Source of the DNA: Photobacterium indicum
GTDB taxonomy: Bacteria > Pseudomonadota > Gammaproteobacteria > Enterobacterales > Vibrionaceae
NCBI RefSeq assembly: GCF_003026215.1
Contig: NZ_PYOC01000016.1
Span: 34,900 to 98,899 of the forward strand
Length of the DNA: 64,000 bases
Direction: 5' to 3'
The stretch's first letter is position 1. The number at the start of each line of letters is the position of its first letter. The notes beneath the pieces were generated by a model that was not told the DNA's origin, ran no database searches, and saw only the letters and a list, made by a program, of their open reading frames with translations. The translations under genes were made by a program, and so were the position numbers. Of the stretch, positions 8,453-14,864 are shown piece after piece.

Positions 8453-9364
8453 TTAGGTGGAAGGAGCCACTTTTTTACTGTCGCGATGGCGTTTAATACC
8501 GTCAAAGCTGAATAAAATAAGGGCAGCCCAGATAAATATAAACGTCACACCGTTATCGACCGTAAAGGGTTCGCCATATACCAAGACCGCTAATAAGAAC
8601 ATCAAGCTTGGGCCGATATACTGGAAGAAACCCAGCGTGGATAACTTGAGTTTAGTGGCAGCCCCGGTAAAACACAGTAAAGGCAATGTGGTTACAATCC
8701 CCGCAGCCACAAGCAATAGATTAAGTTGCAATGGGTTGTCAGCGAGGTTGGCAGTTGGGCTGTCGGTAATAAAGAAAATATAAATGGTTGCCAGCGGCAG
8801 CAGTACACAAGTTTCGAGGTATAACCCTGTTTGAGCATCCAAATTAATTTTCTTACGGAGTAAACCATAGCAACCGAAACTACCGGCTAATGCCAACGCA
8901 ATCCAAGGTAATGAGCCAAATTGAATTAACTGTGCAGCGACACCACATGCGGCTAATGCCACCGCGACCCATTGTAAGGCTCGTAGTCGTTCACCAAGAA
9001 AAACCATGCCAAGAATGACATTGAATAAAGGGTTAATAAAATATCCTAGGCTGGCATCCAACATGTAATTGTTATTCACCGCCCAGATGAAAATCATCCA
9101 GTTAGTTCCCACCAATAGCGCTGTTACCGTTAGCATTAGCAACATTTTTGGTTTAGCTATCACAGCGCGAATTTTGCCCCACCCCTTACTGAAAAAAATC
9201 AATGCAGCTAAAAAGAAGAACGACCAAATAACACGATGGCTTAGAATTTCTAACGGGCTAACATTCTGCAATGATTTAAAGTAGATAGGGGCAATGCCCC
9301 ACATCGTATAAGCAGCGAGGGCAAGAATAACCCCGCGTTGTGTTTTTTTGGTTTGTTCTTCCAT
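8453..9364 (-). CDS. rarD: EamA family transporter RarD
   Basis: A 303-residue, ten-helix inner-membrane protein of the drug/metabolite transporter superfamily, RarD branch. The opening GVILALAAYTMWGIAPIYFK and the segment ILSHRVIWSF are characteristic of RarD, as is FLGERL at about residue 124. E. coli RarD was named for chloramphenicol sensitivity; the physiological substrate is unknown. It is a single gene on the minus strand and is separated from recQ by 281 bp of divergent intergenic DNA. Confidence 0.92.
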   Translation of the reverse strand: MEEQTKKTQRGVILALAAYTMWGIAPIYFKSLQNVSPLEILSHRVIWSFFFLAALIFFSKGWGKIRAVIAKPKMLLMLTVTALLVGTNWMIFIWAVNNNYMLDASLGYFINPLFNVILGMVFLGERLRALQWVAVALAACGVAAQLIQFGSLPWIALALAGSFGCYGLLRKKINLDAQTGLYLETCVLLPLATIYIFFITDSPTANLADNPLQLNLLLVAAGIVTTLPLLCFTGAATKLKLSTLGFFQYIGPSLMFLLAVLVYGEPFTVDNGVTFIFIWAALILFSFDGIKRHRDSKKVAPST

Positions 9365-9645
9365 GGGAATCCAAATGGTTATTTTATAAAATCAATGAGA
9401 TTTTCTCAAAAAGTATGCGGAAGCAGTATAAAGCGAGATTCTTTGAAATGGCTACATCTTTATCAATAGATTAAATGATAAACAATGTATCGCAAGCTTA
9501 ACGGTTCATCTTCTTACTCTGTTTCGTATTTCTTTTCAGATATCTTTTCGGCGTGCTTTCTGCGACTGACAACGTGTTGAGTCGTTCACTTAATAAGCCC
9601 ATTTAGTATAGAATAGCCCGCCCCCAACATTTTAAGAGTAGGTCT

Positions 9646-11493
9646 ATGTCTTCCAGCAGTACCGCGGTTTGTGAGCCAACGCCCTTAGCGCCAAGTGAGA
9701 AAATCTTACAGGATGTGTTTGGCTATCAATCTTTCCGTATTGGTCAGCAGGAAGTGATAGAAGCCGTTGTAGAAGGTCAAGATTGCTTAGTCATCATGCC
9801 AACGGGGGGCGGTAAATCGTTGTGTTACCAGATTCCCGCATTAATCATGCCCGGTATTACCTTGGTTATCTCACCGCTTATCTCATTAATGAAAGATCAA
9901 GTCGATCAGTTGAATGCCAATGGGGTGGCAGCGGCGTATATCAACTCAACCATGTCGCGTGAAGAAGTGATGGAGACTTTCTTGGCAATGCGAGAGGGGG
10001 ATTTGAAGTTAGTCTACGTATCGCCTGAACGGGTATTGATGCGTGATTTTATCGAGCGATTGTATGAAACCCCGTTAAGCATGGTAGCCGTTGATGAAGC
10101 GCACTGTGTTTCTCAATGGGGGCATGATTTCCGCCCTGAATATGCCGCATTAGGTACCTTGAAACAACACTTTGAAAACTTGCCGATCATGGCATTGACG
10201 GCAACTGCTGATGATACCACCCGTAACGATATTACCAGTCGTCTTGGTCTTACAAATCCTCATGATTATCTCGGTAGTTTTGATCGTCCTAATATTCGTT
10301 ATACCTTACTTGAAAAGCACAAACCGATGACACAGCTCACCCGTTACTTAACGGGGGTACGTGGTCAATGTGGGATCGTGTATTGCAATAGTCGTAAACG
10401 CGTCGAGCAAATAGCAGGAAAATTGCGTGATAGTGGGGTACGAGCAGCTGCGTATCACGCAGGGCTCGATCATGATGAACGAGGGCGAGTACAAGAAAGC
10501 TTTCAACGTGATGATATTCATATTGTGGTTGCCACCGTGGCCTTTGGCATGGGGATCAATAAACCTAACGTCCGCTTTGTCGTGCACTACGATATTCCGC
10601 GCAATATCGAGTCGTATTATCAAGAAACCGGGCGGGCAGGGCGGGATGGATTACCTGCAGAAGCGGTTATGTTTTATGACCCATCAGACTTAGCTTGGTT
10701 ACGTCGCTGCCTTGATGAAAAAGAAGACGGAGCACAAAAGCAAGTTGAGAGTCATAAGTTAAATGCAATGGGGGCATTTGCCGAAGCGCAAACATGCCGC
10801 CGTCAGGTATTGCTGAATTACTTTGGTGAATACCGTGAAGAACCGTGCGGTAACTGTGACATTTGTTTAGACCCACCTAAGCGATTTAATGCGATTGAAG
10901 TGGCACAGAAAGCTCTGTCGTGTGTATACCGTGTTAATCAAAGCTTTGGTGTGGGTTACGTGGTGGAAGTGCTGCGTGGCATGCAAAATCAGCGGATACG
11001 CGAACATGGGCATGACAAGCTCACAACGTATGGGATTGGACGTGAACATAGCCATGAATATTGGGTCAGTATTTTACGCCAGCTGATCCATCGCGGATTT
11101 TTAACTCAAAATATTTTGCGTAGCTCAACCCTACAGTTAACCGAAAAAGCGCGCTCAGTATTACGTGCTGAAATTGAACTAGAGCTAGCGGTTCCTCGAC
11201 TTGATGTGGCAGCCCGCAGTGCGAAAAGCGATAAAATGGCCAATCGTCACTATGACAAGAAGCTGTTTGCTAAATTACGTAAGTTACGTAAAGCCATTGC
11301 CGATGAAGAAGATTTACCGCCATATGTGGTATTCAATGATGCAAGCTTAATGGAAATGGCTGAAATTCTACCGACATCTCAAGGTGAAATGTTAGCGATT
11401 AATGGCGTTGGGCACCGTAAGCTAGAAAAATACGGCAGTGTTTTTTTAGGGGTGATTGAAGAGCATTTGATGGCAGGGGACAGTGACAGATAA
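9646..11493 (+). CDS. recQ: ATP-dependent DNA helicase RecQ
   Basis: A 615-residue 3'-5' helicase of the RecF recombination pathway. Domains in order: N-terminal helicase with Walker A MPTGGGKSLCYQ (about 51-62), DEAH box (VDEAHCVSQWGHDFRPEY), motif VI QETGRAGRDG; a zinc-binding RecQ-Ct with CRRQ...CGNCDIC (around 385-408) and winged helix; and a C-terminal HRDC domain (PPYVVFNDASLMEMA ... NGVGHRKLEKYG). Length equals E. coli RecQ (609-611). A small DUF3630 gene follows 310 bp downstream. Confidence 0.98.
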   Translation: MSSSSTAVCEPTPLAPSEKILQDVFGYQSFRIGQQEVIEAVVEGQDCLVIMPTGGGKSLCYQIPALIMPGITLVISPLISLMKDQVDQLNANGVAAAYINSTMSREEVMETFLAMREGDLKLVYVSPERVLMRDFIERLYETPLSMVAVDEAHCVSQWGHDFRPEYAALGTLKQHFENLPIMALTATADDTTRNDITSRLGLTNPHDYLGSFDRPNIRYTLLEKHKPMTQLTRYLTGVRGQCGIVYCNSRKRVEQIAGKLRDSGVRAAAYHAGLDHDERGRVQESFQRDDIHIVVATVAFGMGINKPNVRFVVHYDIPRNIESYYQETGRAGRDGLPAEAVMFYDPSDLAWLRRCLDEKEDGAQKQVESHKLNAMGAFAEAQTCRRQVLLNYFGEYREEPCGNCDICLDPPKRFNAIEVAQKALSCVYRVNQSFGVGYVVEVLRGMQNQRIREHGHDKLTTYGIGREHSHEYWVSILRQLIHRGFLTQNILRSSTLQLTEKARSVLRAEIELELAVPRLDVAARSAKSDKMANRHYDKKLFAKLRKLRKAIADEEDLPPYVVFNDASLMEMAEILPTSQGEMLAINGVGHRKLEKYGSVFLGVIEEHLMAGDSDR

Positions 11494-11497
11494 AAAA

Positions 11498-11522
11498 ATA
11501 CCGGACTATCCGAGTCCGGTAA
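11498..11522. terminator. Hairpin after recQ
   Basis: ACCGGACT (11500-11507), a 5-base loop and AGTCCGGT (11513-11520) form a perfect 8-bp stem. The T run lies on the minus-strand side (seven A before the stem on the plus strand); the plus strand continues AAAATG. As a recQ terminator it would be weak, so it may act on antisense transcription. Confidence 0.55.
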
Positions 11523-11802
11523 AATGCGTTCAAAAAACATAAATAGTTTATGTATTGTTCGCTACAAAACAGCTTGCGTATTTGGTGAGAATATAGATTT
11601 TCACCTGTTGCCAGTTCACTGAAAATCGACGGGACGCGTTCTTCAGCAGTGTTAGGCAACAAGGCTATAAAACCATGGATTTACATTGGTAGCTATAGCC
11701 TGCTTATGGTTTGATACGCAAAGACACAGTTGGTTACAGGAAACTTACTCTCTGCGTATATATATACCCAAGTCACCTCAAAATGAAGTTAAAGGAATAA
11801 TT

Positions 11803-12138
11803 ATGACGGATTCAACGCCCTTATCAGAGCCCCTCTTTACGGTACGTGAGCTAGATTTAGCCCATGGTCACCTTTTACTTTCTGGTCCTGATTTCGATTT
11901 TGATTCTTTCTCTGAGATTGCAGAACAGCTACTGGTATGCATTGATGCACGAGTGATCGAGAAAGAATTGAATGCGGATTTGCACGTGTGGATCATTGAT
12001 TTTGAAGGCAGTCGTCTATTGTTAAAAGGCGAGCATTACGCCAGCGCACTGTGGATCGAAGCGTTGTCATCGGCAGATAATGATGCCCTAGCGTTTATAG
12101 CGACACTCTTACCGCGCCAATCAGGGCTGCTGTGCTAA
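11803..12138 (+). CDS. DUF3630 family protein
   Basis: A 111-residue acidic cytoplasmic protein of unknown function that in Vibrionaceae is typically found right after recQ. The ATG at 11803 is preceded by AAAGGAA at a good distance; a longer open frame to 11686 lacks this. The sequence shows alternating acidic and hydrophobic stretches (HVWIIDFEGSRLLLKGEHY, near 63-81) compatible with a small alpha/beta fold. No catalytic motif, signal peptide or membrane segment is seen. A link to recombination is only suggested by position. Confidence 0.75.
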   Translation: MTDSTPLSEPLFTVRELDLAHGHLLLSGPDFDFDSFSEIAEQLLVCIDARVIEKELNADLHVWIIDFEGSRLLLKGEHYASALWIEALSSADNDALAFIATLLPRQSGLLC

Positions 12139-12293
12139 TTGAGCGACTAAAATCGGTAAAGTAATACTGATAATACAGGCAAACGATTGCTTGATGTAAT
12201 TCAACACAACGAGGGTAGGCAAGAATATTGGTTAATGTATAATCGCCGCCTTCGGTCACTGCTGCATGGTATGAGAACCTGCTGACAGTGAAA

Positions 12294-12326
12294 TTTTGGG
12301 TTCCCTCTCCCCCAATGACAAAAAGG
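12294..12326 (+). promoter_or_regulatory. PreQ1-I riboswitch overlapping the yhhQ ribosome site
   Basis: The leader shows the compact preQ1-I layout: P1 TTGGG (12296-12300) with CCCAA (12311-12315), a 10-base C-rich loop, then the A-rich tail TGACAAAAAGG (12316-12326). The loop CCT (12304-12306) can pair with AGG (12324-12326) to make the H-type pseudoknot. That AGG is the Shine-Dalgarno of yhhQ, so ligand binding would block translation. The segment lengths 5-10-5 match the Thermoanaerobacter example. The downstream gene is a queuosine-precursor transporter, the expected target. Confidence 0.75.
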
Positions 12327-12332
12327 TCTACT

Positions 12333-13040
12333 ATGACTATATCTCAGTTATCTTCAGTACCATCGTTTACCCTGCCACAACAACGTAAAGCCCTTTCCTT
12401 TCTGGTGTTATTTCACCTTGTGATCATTGCGTCGAGCAATTATCTGGTGCAGCTACCGTTTACTATTTTTGGCTTTCATACCACTTGGGGAGCGTTTACT
12501 TTTCCCTTTATTTTTCTTGCGACGGATCTGACTGTACGTATTTTTGGTGCCCCTATGGCGCGGAAAATTATCTTTCGGGTAATGGCACCCTCTTTGGCGG
12601 TTTCTTATGTGCTATCGGTGTTGTTCTATCAAGGTGAATATCAAGGGGTGGCACATCTAGGTGAATTTAATCTATTTGTTGCCCGTATCGCGATTGCGAG
12701 CTTTATGGCGTATTTGCTTGGGCAGATTTTGGATGTTTCTGTTTTTAATCGCTTGCGTCAAATGAAGCAATGGTGGATAGCGCCAACGTGTTCCACTATT
12801 TTCGGTAATGCATTAGATACATTGGCATTTTTTGCTATTGCATTTTATAACAGCCCAGATGCGTTTATGGCTGCTAACTGGACTGAAATCGCGCTGGTGG
12901 ATTACAGCTTTAAACTGATTATTAGCCTTGGGTTATTTGTACCCGTTTATGGTGTATTGCTGAATTATTTAATTAAGCGTCTAACAGCGGTTAATGTAAC
13001 GGAGAGTGGGCTAGCGAATCAAAAGCTTAAAACACACTAA
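12333..13040 (+). CDS. yhhQ: Queuosine precursor transporter YhhQ
   Basis: A 235-residue inner-membrane protein of the DUF165/YhhQ family that takes up 7-cyano- and 7-aminomethyl-7-deazaguanine (preQ0, preQ1) for queuosine in tRNA. Six hydrophobic segments are visible; family motifs include SNYLVQLP (about 39-46), TFPFIFLATDL (about 62-72), NALDTLAFFAIAF and the conserved SFKLIIS near the end. The ATG at 12333 is used because AAAGG lies six bases before it; in-frame ATGs at 12288 and 12315 would put the riboswitch inside the gene. It is followed by a short terminator. Confidence 0.93.
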   Translation: MTISQLSSVPSFTLPQQRKALSFLVLFHLVIIASSNYLVQLPFTIFGFHTTWGAFTFPFIFLATDLTVRIFGAPMARKIIFRVMAPSLAVSYVLSVLFYQGEYQGVAHLGEFNLFVARIAIASFMAYLLGQILDVSVFNRLRQMKQWWIAPTCSTIFGNALDTLAFFAIAFYNSPDAFMAANWTEIALVDYSFKLIISLGLFVPVYGVLLNYLIKRLTAVNVTESGLANQKLKTH

Positions 13041-13058
13041 CCGATAATATAGAATATG

Positions 13059-13084
13059 AAAGCCGGCTTTGGGTCGGTTTTTTT
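13059..13084 (+). terminator. Terminator after yhhQ
   Basis: AAGCCG pairs with CGGTTT (one G-T) around a 9-base loop, followed by a T run. Confidence 0.7.
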
Positions 13085-13116
13085 ATACCATTTTTCTGGG
13101 TAAGGGAATGAATTCA

Positions 13117-13566
13117 ATGCGAGTACGACAAGCCTCATTGGCAGAAGCCATAATAGTGTTGAATCAGATCAGTGAGTTTGACCATCCTGAAACAGAAGAC
13201 AGTTTGATGCAGCGTCTTGCTGGGCATACAAGCTTAATACTGGTTGCCGAGCATGAAGACCGCTTGGTTGGAGTGAAGATTGGTTATCGTCTTTCAGATT
13301 CGACCTTCTATAGCTGGTTGGGTGGAGTTGCCCCTGCTGGTCGTCGAATGGGGATTGCTCAAGCCTTGTTAGATGCACAAGAAACATGGGCGATTGAGCA
13401 GGGTTATCAGGAAATTAAAGTTAAATCGCGAAATTGCTTTCCGTCTATGCTGATGTTACTTATGAAGAATGAGTACCTCATTGAAAATATTGAAAAAAAA
13501 GACAGAGTTGCTGATTACCGAATCTATTTTTCAAAGTTACTGACTGAGAAAAAAGAGTCTAAATGA
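13117..13566 (+). CDS. GNAT family N-acetyltransferase
   Basis: A 149-residue acetyl-CoA-dependent N-acetyltransferase. Motif A is visible as VAPAGRRMGIAQALLDAQE (about 70-88), the pyrophosphate-binding loop of the fold, followed by AIEQGYQEIKVKS. I place the start at 13117 because AAGGGA sits nine bases upstream; the ATG at 13108 directly abuts that sequence, and the longer frame runs back into the yhhQ terminator. No substrate can be assigned. It lies just upstream of the ryhB promoter, with the first Fur-box-like element touching its stop codon. Confidence 0.85.
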   Translation: MRVRQASLAEAIIVLNQISEFDHPETEDSLMQRLAGHTSLILVAEHEDRLVGVKIGYRLSDSTFYSWLGGVAPAGRRMGIAQALLDAQETWAIEQGYQEIKVKSRNCFPSMLMLLMKNEYLIENIEKKDRVADYRIYFSKLLTEKKESK

Positions 13567-13617
13567 AAATAATTCTCAATAAGTGCTTGCAACTCAAGTG
13601 AGAATGGTTATTATTAA
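13565..13617 (+). promoter_or_regulatory. ryhB promoter with Fur-box-like elements
   Basis: A -35 TTGCAA (13587-13592) and -10 TATTAT (13609-13614) are separated by 16 bp and predict a start near 13620. TGAGAATGGTTATTATTAA (13599-13617) overlaps the -10 and resembles a Fur box; an inverted relative, AAAATAATTCTCAATAAG, lies at 13565-13582. Iron-Fur repression is the known control of ryhB. Confidence 0.7.
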
Positions 13618-13619
13618 CA

Positions 13620-13820
13620 GGCACTCAGGTGAGAGGGGAAACAAATTACCTCTTAGTTGAAGGCACGACATTGCTCACATTGCTTCCAGTGTACTTCGGC
13701 GACGGTTGAGTGTTTTTAGTGTAGGGCTAGAAACATGCAACACTTCTGCTGAGCGGCGACTACCTCCTGATTATCAGGTTTTCTTAATTTTAAGAGAAAA
13801 GGTAGCGTCGCTTTTTCTTT
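13620..13820 (+). ncRNA. ryhB: RyhB, iron-responsive small RNA
   Basis: The 28 bases at 13663-13690 (starting GCACGACATTGCTCACATTG) are the conserved core of RyhB that pairs with sodB and other iron-protein mRNAs with Hfq. The RNA would be about 200 nt, like Vibrio cholerae RyhB and more than twice the E. coli form. The 3' end is a three-way-junction terminator: a 12-bp closing stem (13752-13764 with 13801-13812, one bulged A), a CCTGA/TCAGG hairpin and a TTTTC/GAAAA hairpin, then a T-rich run. The 5' end is inferred from the promoter. Confidence 0.93.
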
Positions 13821-13827
13821 TCTAGCG

Positions 13828-14478
13828 TTATGCCAGCTGTACTAAGTGCTTCACCAGCTTATTGATCCCACTTGCAGCCTCAGAAATACTTCCCGCCAAC
13901 ATGTAAGCCGGTGTTGTCAGTAGACGGCGTTTTTGATCCAATACAAAATCATCCACAGGGCAATCAATATGCTCACCACCCATCGCATTAAATGCTTTGG
14001 CGGTTTCAGGATCGGTCCCAATTGTACCTTTTGCCCCAGGCCCATAGATCGCGGGGATCATGGTTGGTGCGATACATAAATACGCCGCAGGCTTTTCTTC
14101 TTGGGCAAAAGCTTGGCAAACTTTTTTAACATCTGGGTTGATCTCGCATTCTGCCCCTTTGATAGCAAAATTAGACAGGTTTTTTGCCGCTCCAAAGCCG
14201 CCAGGGATCAATAGCGCATCATACTCAATGGGCTTTAGGTTCACGATGTCTTCAATGTTACCACGAGCAATACGGGCAGCTTCGATCAATACATTACGTG
14301 TTTCTGTTGTTTCTTCACCTGTTAGGTGATTAATCACATGGTATTGATCAATATTCGGGGCAAAACAATGCCAACTCGCCCCTTCTTGCTCGATTGCCAA
14401 CAAGGCTAAAACGGTTTCATGTATTTCAGCGCCATCAAATACGCCAGAGCCGCTTAAAATAACTGCAATTTTCTTCAT
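13828..14478 (-). CDS. elbB: Isoprenoid biosynthesis glyoxalase ElbB
   Basis: A 216-residue DJ-1/PfpI superfamily protein. E. coli ElbB has weak glyoxalase activity and was linked to isoprenoid production. Visible: KKIAVILSGSGVFDGAEIHE at the start, LLIPGGFGAAKNLS (about 86-99), and the nucleophile-elbow region AYLCIAPTMIPAIYG with its cysteine (about 139-153). Start at 14478 is preceded by AGGAAGGA at seven bases; an ATG seven codons earlier has no ribosome site. It converges on ryhB, and the two share the 3' intergenic space; no separate elbB terminator is evident. Confidence 0.93.
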   Translation of the reverse strand: MKKIAVILSGSGVFDGAEIHETVLALLAIEQEGASWHCFAPNIDQYHVINHLTGEETTETRNVLIEAARIARGNIEDIVNLKPIEYDALLIPGGFGAAKNLSNFAIKGAECEINPDVKKVCQAFAQEEKPAAYLCIAPTMIPAIYGPGAKGTIGTDPETAKAFNAMGGEHIDCPVDDFVLDQKRRLLTTPAYMLAGSISEAASGINKLVKHLVQLA

Positions 14479-14539
14479 TTTGGCTTCCTTCCTAAACAAA
14501 ATAGACTGTTTTTACTTTAGCATATGGTTATTTTCGAGC

Positions 14540-14702
14540 GATCTGTTAACTTTTTCCACAATTAATGATCATTTTAAGATCTGGGATCGTTTTTTGCAGT
14601 TGAGGTTAACCTGTTGATTTCAATTGCTTTAGAAGTGTTGTTTTGATTGTTAAAAAAGATTAATCAGATTTGTAAAATTAGATACTAACAAAGTTATCCA
14701 CA
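14540..14702. promoter_or_regulatory. DnaA-box and GATC cluster upstream of polA
   Basis: The 386-bp gap between elbB and polA holds a perfect DnaA box TTATCCACA (14694-14702), a near match TTTTCCACA (14552-14560) and four GATC sites within 49 bp (starting at 14540, 14567, 14578, 14585). GATC sites this close are typical of SeqA binding regions. Divergent promoters for elbB and polA must lie here too. The gene context is not that of the Vibrionaceae chromosome 1 origin (mnmG-mioC), so I call this a possible regulatory cluster rather than an origin. Confidence 0.45.
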
Positions 14703-14864
14703 GATTATGGTGTGTAAGTGGAAAACATCAGTTAACACTTGTCGTCTCTCATGGCATTCTAGTGTCTTACACCACAGTTTTTGATTTTTCAGTGTTGAGC
14801 ATGCCAAAATCTGTGCGATGTGGCACTTTTTAATCTTTCATCCCCCGGATATAAGAATATCTCT

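Noticed and set aside
14540..14702. Chromosomal origin of replication
   Set aside because: DnaA boxes and GATC sites are present but too few, there is no clear AT-rich unwinding region with 13-mers, and the mnmG/mioC neighbours of the Vibrionaceae origin are absent.
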